From assembly GCA_037176725.1 (NCBI GenBank), contig JAZBRS010000014.1:74878501-74942500 (forward strand): a stretch of DNA of 64,000 bases. The letters run 5' to 3'. The notes under the pieces are model-generated. The model was not told the DNA's origin and made no database searches. It was given only the letters and a program-made list of their open reading frames with translations. Source of the stretch: Posidonia oceanica. Its lineage: Eukaryota; Streptophyta; Magnoliopsida; Alismatales; Posidoniaceae. The position numbers and the translations under genes were made by a program. Below, piece by piece: positions 24,001 through 36,108 of this stretch. Numbering within the stretch: position 1 is the first letter of the stretch; every line of letters begins with the position of its first letter.

Positions 24001-24519
24001 CAGCACCCTCTCTCACCTTCTCCGGGCACTAGTAGCATTTTGCTACAGTGCCTGGCCTTTCCTCTAGTTACTGTAGCTTTATTTCTGTTTACTAAGCTAT
24101 TATGCCATCAAATTGCATATTTGCCTTGCTTTCTTGCTTTATTGCTTTCCAGTCCTGCTCCTGTTTACCATTCATTTAATTTCGTATGTTAATCTTATGA
24201 AATTGCATGAAAAACTTAAAAAATCAGTTAATTGCATGTTAGTCCCGCCACAATACTTCTCTTCAGTATTTTGTTTAAATTCTAGTCCTCTAGCTTTATA
24301 TTATTGCATGTTAGTCTTCTTGATATTAATCTAATTTAATGCTTTAATTTTACCTTGATATATTGCATTTCTAGTCCCTGTTAATCTTCTTATTTGCACT
24401 TTAGTCCTCTGATATGTTAACTTAGGTCTTTATTTTTCAATTTTCTTTACTACATTGCATCATTTCCCTCGTGCTTTCTGATTTTTGCATATAGGTCCTT
24501 CATCAATGCACAGCATGTA

Positions 24520-24810
24520 TTTAAATGCATATTTTGCTTATAAAATTGCATTTTTGACCCTGCATGATTTGAAAATTGCATTTAGGTCCTCTGCATCTCA
24601 TTTAAATGCATATTTTGCTTATAAAATTGCATTTTTGACCCTGCATGATTTGAAAATTGCATTTAGGTCCTCTGCATCTCATTTAAATGCATATTTTGCT
24701 TATAAAATTGCATTTTTGACCCTACATGATTTGAAAATTGCATTTAGGTCCTCTACATGTCATTTAAATGCATATTTTGCTTATAAAATTGCATTTAAGA
24801 CCCTGCATAT
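24520..24810 (+). repeat. 81-bp tandem repeat in the solo LTR (about 3.6 copies)
   Basis: Same unit as at 540-770, with one additional copy. The difference shows that copy number changes after insertion. Confidence 0.85.
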
Positions 24811-25884
24811 TTGAAAATTTGCATATAGGTCCCCTGTTTGCATTCCCTGACCACTCAGACCCCTGTTTTGCTGGAAAAATTGCATTTTAGACCCTGTTGA
24901 TTTCAAAATTGCATGCCAATTTACCATATGATTTCAAAACTTGTCCAGATGCATGTCTATCTTAAAAAATTGCATTTTGAACCCTGCATTTTGCAAAATT
25001 GCACTCAGACCCCCCCTAAATTTCAAAAACCTTGCATAAAAGCCCCAAAATTTTCAAAATCTTTGCATTCAGACCCCCCACTTTTTCAAAAATTGCATAT
25101 AAATTCTCAAGTTTTCTGAAAAATCATCCCTAAGTCTTTTCTTGCATTCTGCATGTATCGCACTCATGCATTCTTGCATTTGGCATTCCTTGCACACACT
25201 TAAGCATTCTTAACTCCCATTTACATGGGAGGACCTGTTTGCACGCCCCTAGGACCTCCTGTATACCTAGATCCATTCTTCTCCCCTATTCTGGCCCCTC
25301 TGCCTTGAAGCTGGGATATCTTCAGATCCGGCCGTTGGATCTTCTCAACCAAGCTACCTGGACGACCCCGGTGGAGCGCTCTTCAGCATGGACCAAGCAG
25401 ATTCCAGATCAGGCTTCAGATTTCCAAGGTAAGTCCTCCTGAACCCTTGCACAGCATTCATTTGCACACCATTTGCATTCCATGCATTGTTTTTGCTTTC
25501 TGGTTTCTCGAGCATGTAGAATAAGACTTTCTCTTCTTATCTATCAACTCTGCTTCCACTTTTCGCGTACTCTCAGTGTTTTGTGTTGCGTTTCCCCTGG
25601 ATTCACCACTAATTGCGACTTTCTTCCCCCTTTTCAACGATTTGATCACATCGCGAGCTCTTGGCAACGTGCAAGACACATCGTGGGACATTTTGGTGGG
25701 AAACAGTCACAAAACAGTGGTAATCCTTCCACTTGCTTCCCTTCCCCTTTGTAGGTCTTCACACCTACTTTACGTGGTCTTTAAACGGCGCTCGTCCTCA
25801 CACTTGCGCTGTTTACCTCCCTTTTGCTCCTCCCGCTCTCTTTCTTAGCATTTGCATGGTTTTACCAATGTTTTATTTCGCTTG

Positions 25885-26610
25885 CTTTGGCACCGTTTTG
25901 CGTGCCCGCTTTGCTTTTGGCACCGTATTGCGTGCCCGCACTGTTTTGGCACCATTTTGCGTGCCTGCTCTGTTTTTGGCACCGTTTCGCGTGCCCGCTC
26001 TATTTTTGGCACCGTTTTGCGTGCTCGCTTTGCTTTTGGCACCGTTTCGCGTGCCCGCTCTATTTTTGGCACCGTTTTGCGTGTTCACTTTGCTTTTGGC
26101 ACCTTTTTGCGTGCCTGCTTCACTTTTGGCACCGTTTTACGTGCCTGTTTTGCTTTATTTCACTTGCTTTGGCACCGTTTTGCGTGCTCGCTTTGCTTTC
26201 GGCATCGTTTTGCGTGCCCGCTCTATTTTTGGCACCGTTTTGCATGCCCGCTTTGCTTTTGGCACCGTTTTGTGTGCCCGCTTCGCTTTTGGCATCGTTT
26301 TGCGTGTCTGCTTTGCTTTTGGCACCATTTTGCGTACCCGCTTCGCTTCTAGCACCGTTTTGCGTGCCCGCTTTGCTTTTGACAGTTTTTTGCGTGCCTG
26401 CTCTGTTTTTGGCACCGTTTCGCGTGTCCGCTTTGTTTTTGGTACTGTTTTGCGTGCCTGCTTTGTTTTCTTGCACCGATTTGCGTGCCACTCTGTCTTT
26501 TGCGCCATTTTGCGCGCCGCTTTGCTTTCTTGCATCGTTTTGCAAGTCGATCTTGTTTTCTTGCACCGTTTTGTGTGCTGCTCTCGTCTCTCGCGTTGTT
26601 TCGCGTGTTT
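25885..26610 (+). repeat. 30-bp minisatellite in the solo LTR (about 24 units)
   Basis: Same GGCACCGTTTTGCGTGCCCG unit as at 1835-2425 but about five units longer. Repetitive open frames of up to 315 codons run through it and are considered artefacts. Confidence 0.9.
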
Positions 26611-27140
26611 TACGTCGTTTTCTCTTGCATGACGCCTGCATTGCTTTGTTTTATCGCCGTTTTGCTTTTCCGTCTGCATTTGCATATAGGGCAGGGATGC
26701 TTACTGCCTGGAGTTCTCACGAGCCCAGTTTCGCTCGGTTCGGAACACAGACAACGCTGCTGAGCACTTAGACTGCACGTTTACTTTCCTGCATTGCATC
26801 CCACCACTTAGAGCACACCTATGAGCATTCATTCAAGCATTCATTGGCATTTAGGCATTCAAACCTGCATTTCCCTGCGTATGCGAGCGTCAGCCTAGAA
26901 AGACCGATTCTCGGGCGTGTCGGGGGTGCCTAACAGCTTCCCCGCACGTAACAGGAGTCCTTGCCCAATCTTTTGGCTCGCAATGACCATATTGCCCTTA
27001 TCCTAGGCATGAGTCATCTCATTTGCATTCATTTGCATTTGTTTTCTTTTGCATTGCTTTGCATTGCATCTTTTGCTTTGTTTTGCGTGTTAACTCACAC
27101 ATTTCCCTCGGTTTTCCTTGTCTCCCGATAATAGACACGG

Positions 27141-27151
27141 TGGCGACTCTG
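27141..27151 (+). other. Primer-binding-site-like motif inside U5 of the solo LTR
   Basis: TGGCGACTCTG after AGACACGG, 120 bp before the LTR end, at the same place as 2910-2920. Confidence 0.5.
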
Positions 27152-27271
27152 AATTGTCTTATCTTCTTCTTTTCTTATCTTTTCTCCTCTGTTTTAAGTG
27201 TTTTCGAGTTGAGCCCTCCTCCTCGGACATAGCCGCTAATAGTAAACCTGATTCTGATTGGGATTACTATG

Positions 27272-27718
27272 ACATCACTCCAGACCTCGACAGGGGCAAC
27301 TCTGTATTCGCTGGTTTACGGCATGGAGGCAGTTTTACCTGTTGAAGTGGAGATCCCGTCATTGCGGATCCTGAGAGAGGCAGAACTGGAAGAAGCAAAA
27401 TTGGTCAAAGACCGCTGCACCTAGTTAAACCTGATTGATGAGCGCAGACTGCAAGCCATGCACCACGCTCATCGCTATCAGAAGCAGATGGCCAGATCCT
27501 ATCAGAAGAAAGTCAGGCCCAGAAGCTTCGTGCCCGGTGACTTGGTCTTGTGAGCTACCCACCTCCCTAACAGCTGAGGAAAATACTGGCCCAACTGGCA
27601 TGGCCCCTTCATCATCAATCGGATATTCTCTAGTGGGGCAGCAGTTCTTGAGAGCATGGATCAAATCAAGCAGTCAGAGCCAGTCAACTCCTGCTACCTC
27701 AAGAAATACTACCAGTGA
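27272..27718 (+). pseudogene. pol: Element 2 pol, part 2: integrase C-terminus
   Basis: The integrase interrupted at 21055 resumes here (STGAT, then YSLVYGMEAVLPVEVEIPSL). The C-terminal block includes MARSYQKKVRPRSFVPGD, NWHGPFIIN and a final LKKYYQ followed by TGA at 27716. Internal stops include TAG at 27421 and TGA near 27551, and there is at least one frame disturbance. Together with 18357-21055 it gives the same domain order as element 1. Confidence 0.85.
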
Positions 27719-29206
27719 TCTAGAGTCGTATCCTTGCCTTGCAGAGTTCTCTCCCCCTGCACTTCATGCATCCACTGCCACCCCGCAATCATGCATTCGC
27801 ATTTACATCTTCTTCTTTACTTTGCATGCTATCCTACTAATCTTAAATAGCATCCACTCATGGCATTCAACATCACCATCATGCATTGCAATCATAGCCC
27901 GATGACGAAAATCGGAAGAGCTTGCCTGCTCGAGAGGGAGTCCTATCTTGCTTCATCTAATCCTACCTAGATGTCTTAGCTGGTAAGGGAGCCACTTCCA
28001 ATGTGAGAATGGGTGAAATGTCCAAACCTCCTAGGATTTGCACCTTAAGAGGGAGACAAAATGCTAGGGCGAGAGCGAGAGTGTGAGCCTAATGAAAAAA
28101 CATCCGCCTATAAGGGCACAAAAGAATCAAGGAGATAGAAGGTGAGGATAGAAGCTAGCCCTAGAGTTAGAGGCGAGCGGAGGAGCCCTATTCCCTAAAG
28201 TAGCCTTGTAGAGGAATCGAAGTCCATGCTTGGGAAGCCCACTTTCCTATAAGGACTAGCCACCCCTCCTAGCAGTGATGACTCCCCCAAACACCAGACC
28301 AGACATCCATTACCTCCAAGTCAGGGATAGAGTGAGCCTGCACGCCTGTGAGGGAGTAAAAGAAAAAGAAATCAAAAGAGTAGGTGTAGGCCCCAAAGAG
28401 AGTTTGGCATGAAACTCGTTCTCACCTCACCACTAACCAAACACAATATCACCCATCCCTAAGTGCCACCGACAATTAGGAGTCTAGGTAGAGTCCGATG
28501 AGGCTTGAAACCACTCCTCTCTCTACAGCAGGCATTAAAAGCACTCCATATACTGAGGGCGACAATACATTTGCATCAATCATGCATTCGTTTAGCATCT
28601 TCCCTCCAACCCTACAGGTTCCGCTTGACTCTGAGCCAAGGCATGTCATTTACCTGCTAAAGAAGCGCATTGGGCCAGTATGACCAGAGGCATGACAGTT
28701 TTCCTCTGGGCATGCATCTCTGATCCGATACCTCAGTTAGGAGCCGCCAATAGTTTGCCAGTTCAAAGGAGTAGTCAATGGACCCAGGCCAAGCATCACT
28801 AATGGCCCGCAGGTCTGGGGTAGAATGTTTTGCTAAGGATAGACCAGGCTTGCCCAGAGCATCAGAGATCACAGGCACTATGCCAGCACCTTGAGGAAGC
28901 TAGGCCGGAACCCTTTACACCACCCAGAAGGGAGGAAAACCCTGAGAATTACTGTCTTACTGGGACTGCAATTGAGTCTCGTGCAGGAGTCTCGCGTTTC
29001 TGTTAGTAAAATCTACATGACAGTTGGCAATTGATTGGGCTGTGATTTGCTTACAGAATCAAGGGAGCACCAAGCCATGGACATAGAGTTCAACACGTGA
29101 GCATTCACAACAGTGTGGTAGCTTGTCATTCATTGAAATTCAGTTACAAGCATTAGTTTGGTCCTCCACAAGCTACATGATTACTTAAACAAGCTACAAT
29201 CACCTC
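27719..29206 (+). other. Non-coding spacer downstream of element 2 pol
   Basis: 27890-28640 aligns with 13420-14340 of element 1 (AGCCCGATGACGAAAATCGG; later CTCTACAGCAGGCA), so it is still element 2. From about 28680 this similarity fades. 28700-29206 is probably the 3' untranslated flank of gene B, which is read leftwards. I see no gene. Confidence 0.6.
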
Positions 29207-30438
29207 TCAGTTATCCAAGCTAGTACGTGCCCTCTTGGAGCTCCCAGCCTCGCTGAACAAAGGACCACCAGGTGAGACCTCGCTAATGGGCCAGGCCCCC
29301 TGCACCTCACCTAAGTAATCAGCAGTACAGCCTAGGCCTGGCACCGCAACTATGTCAGTTGACTTGATCCCGCCGCGCATGAGCCGAGCCAGCTCCACCA
29401 TCGTTATCATCGAGTTAAGTGGATAGAGCTAGAAGAACTCAGGCATCTGGCCCTCAGCGAACGCATCCTGCCAAAAGCCAAACTGTCGCAGCACTCGGAT
29501 GGGATGGTACTCGACACCTCCAGCAAATCCAAGTAGGACGACCAGCCGCATGTTGCCTCCGTAGAAGAACACAATAAATGGCTCCGCAGCAGTTGGGAGG
29601 ATCCGCCAGGTCACCGTGCCCTCTGTCAACTTCTCTTGCTTTTCATACTCCTCCCGGACACCCCCGATGTTCCGGGTGTGGCTAGAACTGCAGTAACTCT
29701 CGAAAGCAGGATGCTGAGGACGGAGTATCATTACCCCCATGTGGCCAACCAGCCAAACCTAGAAGTTGAAGCCTGTCAGTAGTAGCAGAATCAAAACAAA
29801 GTAGCTAAACATAAGTTTCAATTGACAACTTACCTGAACCAGGGCTGCGCACTCATGGAAGTTACGACAGCGGTGTGATACGCGATCCAACCCGCAGTAA
29901 GCTTCTGCCAGGACCACTGGCTTCAGATCAATCTGCCAGGTCACAACAGCCAATGCGATCTCGACCACCTCGATCTCTCCCCAGGAAGCGGGTGACAAAG
30001 CCCTAGAGCCACAAATCATCACCAAGGGTGGCACGCCTCTGAATCACCTGCTCAAAATACTCTAAGCGGAGCATAGGTGTCGGCCCGTCAACACAGATCA
30101 GTCGTTCCTTGCACTCAACAGTAGTAAGGCTTGTCAGCTGGCTCAAGATGGATGCATAGCCATCGCGTCTCAAGAATACAGCCGACCCCAACAACGATGA
30201 CAAGCCGCAGATCCGGCGCACCTCCTCCAGCGTGGGTGTCATTTCCACTTTGCCAAAGCGAAAGACATGGAGCGAAGGTTTCCAGAACCTTGCGGCGGCG
30301 CACAGGAGGTGTCAACTGACTTCCACCTCAGCCACATTTAGTGTCTTGGAGGAAATCCACCACATCCGTAGCCTCTCGCAGTCGCCGGCGTTGAGATCTC
30401 TGATTCATGCCCGAAGCATCTCAGAACAGTGAACCGGG
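29207..30438 (-). pseudogene. Gene B, 3' part: antisense PMD/DUF7745-like gene with an intron
   Basis: Read on the minus strand from 30438 down to a TAA/TAG-type stop at 29207. It carries HLLCAAARFWKPSLHVFRFG and EMTPTLEEVRRICGL, then LRLEYFEQVIQRRATLGDDL, FAGGVEYHPIRVLRQFGF and KRARTSLDN at the end, all matching the sense copy at 14663-15865. A 75-bp intron (29759-29833) has GTAAGT at the donor and TTCTAG at the acceptor, in phase 0, exactly where the sense copy runs on without interruption. TGA codons near 30400 and 30310 replace codons for Trp and Arg. Element 3 is inserted in the exon at 30438/42912. Function unknown; the PMD/DUF7745 label rests on motif recognition only. Confidence 0.7.
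30434..30438. other. Left target-site duplication of element 3 (CCGGG)
   Basis: CCGGG precedes the TG of the left LTR and matches CCGAG at 42912-42916 in four of five bases. Confidence 0.75.
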
Positions 30439-30691
30439 TGTAGACACCCCATTTTGACACCAGATGGCGGATCAAACTTGGAGAAAGCGAGCTCGAAAAC
30501 AGCGGATTCAGCATTTTCCCCAAAACCCAACCTTTCCACTCAACTTGACCCAATTTGACCAAAAACCAAATCCCATTCCAAAATTACCCAAAACCTACCC
30601 AAAACAGCTCATTTCCCATTTTCAAAACCTAAGCTAAGCCTCCAACCAAGCCCAAGCCCATCTTCAGCCCAGTCACTAAGTTACACATCTG

Positions 30692-30768
30692 GTCGCCACC
30701 AGCAGGGGCAACTGGCTCTGTCGCCAGCACAAGGGACGACTAGGTTAGGCGCCATGCACAGGGGCGAC
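30692..30768 (+). repeat. 28-bp dyad minisatellite, three units, element 3 5' LTR
   Basis: Cores start at 30692, 30720 and 30748, exactly 28 bp apart. Each has a six-base arm, nine bases and a facing arm: GTCGCC/GGCAAC, GTCGCC/GACGAC, GGCGCC/GGCGAC. Confidence 0.85.
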
Positions 30769-32061
30769 TGGACTGTAAATCAGCTAACCTTCCAAGCTTC
30801 CCTGCCACCGGCCATCAGTCTTCTGACAGCCGTCCCATCCGCACCTACACCACACTACGGCCACACGCTATGTGCCAAGGAGCACTTACTCTATGGCACA
30901 CTGTCGCTTCCTTGCTGGCGGAAAACCCGCTCACACAGCCCTCACTGCCACTCACCGACCTTCCCTGCCACTGACGATCTCAGCCTGCAACCATCACCTT
31001 CCTCGACTGCCACCCGCTCTCTTGAACTCTCGCTAACACTCCTCTGCCACTTGCCAAAGCTAATAAGGCGTGGAGATCCCAGTGGAAGGAGGGAGAGCTC
31101 ACTTGGTGCACCATAACACGCATCCCGACCTTCGCCGAAAATCTGAGAACCCATTTCGATCGAAACTCCAACCACTCCTCCTCCTTGGCCGTTTGCCCAA
31201 AAGCCCAATCTAATCACCCAAGCACCTTCAAATGACCACCAGCAACATCTCCAACACCTCAAACACCTCCCTAGCATCCTAGACCACCGCGACCACCTTG
31301 AGCTCGCTGCCTCCTTGCCGCCACCGACTGACATTCCCAAAGGCCGCTCCACAGCTCTGGACTCCCCCAAACTCCGCACATGCCTCCGCAAGGCCACCGC
31401 AAACTTTTCCAGACCGTCCCACGTGCCTGTCGTTGCCTGCTCCGCCGCAGCAACCTCCTCGCCGGCAAGCTCCGACGAGCTAGGTCGGGGGGCCACCTTG
31501 CGCATCCCCACAGGTAAGTAACGCCCCCTAGCTCCCTTTTGTTCCGTACATGCTTTTTAGCTAGTTCTTTTCTTTTTTCCGTAGCGTAATCGGCTGATCT
31601 TGGCCAACATCTCTAGTGCTGGAGGCCTGCCAGGTTAGGTGCCGCGTGAGGCGGCGACTGGCCTGGGCCTCCGACAGCCGTTTGGCCGGACTTTGGACCG
31701 CCGCTCTGGCCAGCCTAGAGCTCCGTTTGCCTTTATATTCGTATGCCTGTAATCTTGAATGCTTGCTCTATATGATTTTATGTTTAGATTTTCATTTCGC
31801 TTGGCCATGCGTCCTTGATCCGGTCCCAAAAGTGGCTGTTTGGCATGACCGGCGACTCGACTGCAACTTCCGGCAGTTCCTCCGGCCAACTTTGGACCAC
31901 CATATCATACGACCTAGGCATCCGTTTTGCTATCTGTTTGTTTGCATGTCTTCCTCATCATGCCGTCTATAGGACCATGCCTTTAGATTTCATTTTGTAT
32001 CTTGTAGCTAGCCCATTTTTGGCCATGAAGGCCACTGTCTGGCGAAGCTGTAGGCCTCCCC

Positions 32062-32167
32062 GTCGCCGCTGTCCCAGGCGACAGGCTCTGGCACCTCTCC
32101 AACAGGCAACCAGCCCCAACAGCCTCTCTGCCCGACGACCAGGCTCCTCGCCGATCTCACCGGCGAT
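32062..32167 (+). repeat. 28-bp dyad minisatellite, four units, element 3 5' LTR
   Basis: Cores start at 32062 (GTCGCC/GGCGAC, perfect six-base dyad with nine bases between), 32090 (GGCACC/GGCAAC), 32118 (degenerate) and 32147 (CTCGCC/GGCGAT). Confidence 0.85.
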
Positions 32168-32846
32168 AGACTCTGATGCCCCTCAGGTCGGCGACTGCGC
32201 CTGCAGCTCAGACAGTGGCTAAGCCACCTTGCCTGCCGCCTTCGCGCCTTGATCGCTCTGCTTTCCTGTTTTCAGACTTCGATTTCCACGCTTTATTTAT
32301 CACCGCTCTGTCGCATTTCACCTTAATCGATTTTCTAGCATACCATGATCATGCATCAAAACATCGTAATATATCTAGCAAGTTAGGCATTCATTACGCA
32401 TGCATAGCATCTCTCGCCTCATGGGCGTATAGCAAGGCATTCAATTGCGAAATTCCTACATATGCGAGCGTTAAGCCTAAGAAAGACCGATTCTTCGGAC
32501 GTATCAGGAGTGCCTAACACCTTTCCCGTGCATAATAGAAGTCCTTGCTCTTTCTCATGGCCTGCAATGACCACAATGCCCTCATCCTAAGCACGAGTCA
32601 TATTTGCATATCATTTGCATCTCTTTGCGTGTTTTCTCATGCTTTCGCTGGTTTTCCTTGTCTCCCAATTTAATAGACACGGTGGTGACTCTAATTTTAC
32701 ATTATCATTTTTTTTCCTCTTTTTCTGGCGTTTCCGAGTAGAGCATCCCTCCTCGGGTCCAACCGCTAATAGTGATCCTAATTCCAGTCGGTGCACGCGA
32801 GCTCTGGCATCGTGCATGGACGATCCGAATTTTGGGGTTACTACAA

Positions 32847-32863
32847 TGGCGACTCCGGCTTGG
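32847..32863 (+). other. Primer binding site of element 3
   Basis: TGGCGACTCCGGCTTGG begins one base after the LTR end and matches the tRNA-Arg(ACG) complement over its first ten bases. Confidence 0.8.
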
Positions 32864-33940
32864 TTTTCGGACTTTGCTTGCCTTGTGCCTTTGCATACCT
32901 TGCCTGCTTGCATGTTTGCCTGCCTTATTGCTTACATTGCTCTTACTTTCTTTATTTACGCATTATACATGTCTAAATAATTGCTTGGCACAATAATACA
33001 TGCTTTTTGGGTGGTGAATGCTTTGTTTTACACAAATACTATGCCACTACACACGCACATGCCATGCATGCATGCCTTTGATATGATAAGTGTTTTTCCC
33101 TTCACTATCATGTCTACAAACACTTGCACATGCCATGCACATACTTTTTGCCTTGCTGAGTGAATTACTTGCATGCCATAGCTTTCTGTTTCTTTCCCCT
33201 TTTGCATATGCCATGCCTAGGATAGTAGAAACATGTTTGCTTCCCCTTTGCTTAACCTAAAAGCTACAATAAAGCTAAGCAATAACATTTAAGCACAACT
33301 AGAGCCAAAACTTGCAATTTTCCCCCCTTTGGCTAAATAAAAAGCAAGTAAAATACATCAATGCATACTTGCATGTTTGATCATACTAGAAAGCATGCAT
33401 CCTCTCTCCTGAGTCTACCCACAGTCTATGAAGGATAGTTCCGGCCTCGTGCCCCACTACTTTGGCATGGCACAAGTCAGTCGATCTGTCCCCCCTTGTC
33501 AGGGGTCGTGTCGGTCCTAGTGGAGGGTACCACCCATGCTTTCAGTAGGATCGAGGCCACCAACGCACGACCCCGTTACTACCTGAGCTCTGGCAGGATT
33601 TAGACGGGGACCCACTTTTTTCTAACCTGGAGTCAATAAACCCACTACCCATGAGTGCGTCCTGGTAGGTCATCTACTCAGGACATGCATGGTGAGAGAG
33701 CGCATATTAGGGCATTCATCTGCATCTGTGCCATTCATGCCACCTCTAATAAACTTTTTATTGCATCCAACTTCTAACATCTTTGCTCTTTTTGTAGATA
33801 GGTGCAGGATCCGCTACCAAGACCCTAAGCGTCCCTCCTCTCTGTCTCTGAGCTATTTCGTCGCTTCCAACATTTGCTCCCCTTTAGGTCTCGCGTCTTT
33901 CCTTCATCGCAGCCTTTCTCTCACTCACTCTTGGTCAGCA
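32864..33940 (+). other. Leader of element 3
   Basis: No coding frame is supported. The block 33390-33720 is shared with the element 1 leader. A TTTTTGTAG acceptor-like sequence precedes 33798. Confidence 0.6.
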
Positions 33941-36108
33941 ATGGCCCAGTTTGCTAGTGAGCCCCTGCTTACTCTTGCCTCGGAGGTAGTTACCGCTTCA
34001 GTCCCTCCGACTTTTACTTCGACTCCCTTCATGCCCCTTGTGACGCCAGGATTCCATCCTATGGTGTCTAGGGCACCCCATTATGTTGCGGGGCATTGGC
34101 AAACCCACGCCGCTTTGGATTTGGTCACTGAGTCTATCCTGGTGACCCCTGCTCGCGTTCTGGAGGCACCTCTGACCCCTCTATCCTAGGGCTATGTCAT
34201 CATCGACATCCCTTCTGCTACGGCAACCTTTGCCGTAGGTTCCCGACCTCTTGAATCTGATCCCCCGCCGGTCCAGCAACTCAGCATACCCATTGATGGG
34301 TCCCCTGATGCGCGGTACCAGCACCTGATGGAGACTGCCCAAACACTTCACAGCATAGCTCTATCAGTTCACCCTTCTTGCATCCCTGCTGCCCCTAAGG
34401 TTCCTCTGCAACCTGCTCCTTTCTACACTGCACTCCCACCTAGACCAACACCCCAGCTACTCACTGCTCTGGCGATGGGTGCACAGCTTCTGCCCCCTGC
34501 ATCTGCACAACACTATGCACTGCATACTCCTCAGCCACCTGGTGATCTGTCCTTCGGGCTGGTTCGAGCACAGTACCCCACAGCCTGCTGTCCGGCACCG
34601 CGCCAGCGCAGCAACCATTGCTCCAGCACTCTGTACCTCCCACTGCACAGCATATTATCTATCCACCCTCCTTGCATCAGATTCAGAACCCAGCATACAT
34701 TCCTGCATACACTACACCACTGCATGGATACGCTGGCCATCATGTCGTGCCCCCAGGCAATGCGATGGTGGATCCAGAGGAGCACCTCGGTGCGACCCAG
34801 ACGGCGTATGTGGTCCCTGCCCTTGCTGCCTCATCACCTGTGGTAGCCAATCCAGACCCCATCAATGATAGGATGGACGTTCTAGAGAAAGTACTACGTC
34901 TAATGCAGGGCACGGACCACCAGTCCTACCAATTCCGGGACCTCTGTCTCTTTCCAGAGGCCGCACTCCCTTCGAAATTTCGCATCCCAAAATTTGATAA
35001 ATACAATGGTAGAGGCTGTCCCGTCTTGCATCTGAAGGCATACTAAGGGAACCTTGCTCAGCTTCAGGCTGATGAGAGGCTCCCTATCTGCTTGTTTCAA
35101 AAGAGTTTAACCGGCCCCGCGCTCAAGTGGTTCATTTCCCTTGACATGGCCACGGTTCAGACTTGGACTGATCTTTCTCAGGCTTTCCTTGAGCAGTATG
35201 CTTTCAACCTCGACTTGATCCCCAAGAGGGAGGATCTTGTTGCCATCCGGTAGAGGCCCCAAGAGCCATTTGGGGAGTATGTCGGTCACTGGTGCTCCAT
35301 AGTCGCCCAGATCAAAGATAAACCCTCCGAGGAGGACTCTATCAAGATGATCATCAAAGAGGCGCTGCCAGTGACTGGGACTCTGCTCTGCATTCAGCAT
35401 ATCACTAGTCATGCATCGCTGATTAGGGCTTGCGCCCGCTTGGAAAGCTCACTGCGAAGTGGGCATTTCCCTGCACTTTCTGCATTGACAAGGCAGGCCA
35501 ACACCAGCAATCGCCGCCACGGCAACAACATCAACAACAACTCCACTCCCAACTGCTCCGAGCAGCACTCCGAAGCATACACCGATTCTCCCGAAGAGCC
35601 TGCCTATGCGGAGAGTCAACTGGAACCTTTTCTACTAGAGCACGCACCTAATTATGCACCCACTGCACACATTGCCACCGTCGAGCCCGTGCATCACGTC
35701 GCACCCGCTCGGCAAGGACTCCAACTAGGGCAAAGACGACCTCGTCGGGCTGAGTGTGATTACACCCCTTTGCCCGAGCCACTAGGCGTCATCATCCCTC
35801 AAGTTGAGTCGCTCCTAAGACTCCCGGCTGTCCGTCCGTCACCAAACCCTCCGTGGTGGCATGATACGGACCAGTTCTGCAGTTTCCATTGGGCCACCGA
35901 GCACACGATAGATAACTGCCTCACTCTCTAGGATGCTGTTCAACGTCTGATCGACCGCAGGATCATCAGCATTGACGCGCAGGAGGCGGCACTTGCACAT
36001 GCACCTGCACTTGCACTCGCACACCTTAGTGTAGCCGACCCTTCCTTTTCCGAGCCTGCAGGCTTCGCAGATGCCGGAACCTTAGCGGTCTATCCTAGTC
36101 TCTTATGA
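33941..36108 (+). pseudogene. gag: Decayed gag of element 3
   Basis: The start is ATG 33941 (MAQFASEPLL), which also tells where element 1 gag begins. The N-terminal part is Pro/Thr-rich. A frameshift lies near 34600. The conserved part reads PDPINDRMDVLEK, YNGRGCPV, then LKWFISLDM...AFLEQYAFNLDLIP and the core to about 35460. A zinc-knuckle-like C-X2-H-X5-H-X4-C (DQFCSFHWATEHTIDNC) lies at about 35870-35920. TAG stops occur near 34187 and 35251, TAA at 35044 and TAG at 35929. The frame ends at TGA 36106. The homologue in element 1 is about 40% longer at its C-terminus. Confidence 0.85.

Larger units (their letters stand above)
21056..27271 (+). mobile_element. Solo LTR of the element 1 family, inserted in element 2 integrase
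   Basis: The ends are AGTTGGCACCCC...ATTACTATG, degraded from the family consensus TGTAGACACCCC...ATTACTACA. The 5-bp duplication ACATC flanks it (21051-21055 and 27272-27276), and the integrase reading frame resumes on the far side. No internal region is present, so this is a solo LTR left by LTR-LTR recombination. At 6216 bp it is exceptionally long. Layout: A/C-rich start (21070-22550), pyrimidine tract (22550-22900), GC-rich leader-like part with a CAG/GTACTG donor candidate near 23627, T-rich part with the 81-bp repeat, the 30-bp minisatellite, and the U5 block. Confidence 0.9.
30439..32845 (+). repeat. 5' LTR of element 3
   Basis: TGTAGACACCCC...ACTACA, 2407 bp. A GC-rich part (30690-31500) ends in a canonical splice donor CAG/GTAAGT at about 31513. 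It holds 28-bp dyad repeats at 30692, 31638 and 32062. The U5 block (32455-32600) has GTGCCTAACACC, shared with the element 1 LTR. Open frames in the GC-rich part are matched in the 3' LTR but show no known domain. Confidence 0.9.

Noticed and set aside
30942..31521. Open frames (up to 189 codons) in the element 3 LTR, also at 40761-41545
   Set aside because: They lie in the GC-rich untranslated part of the LTR, occur on both strands and are not conserved as one frame between the two LTRs.
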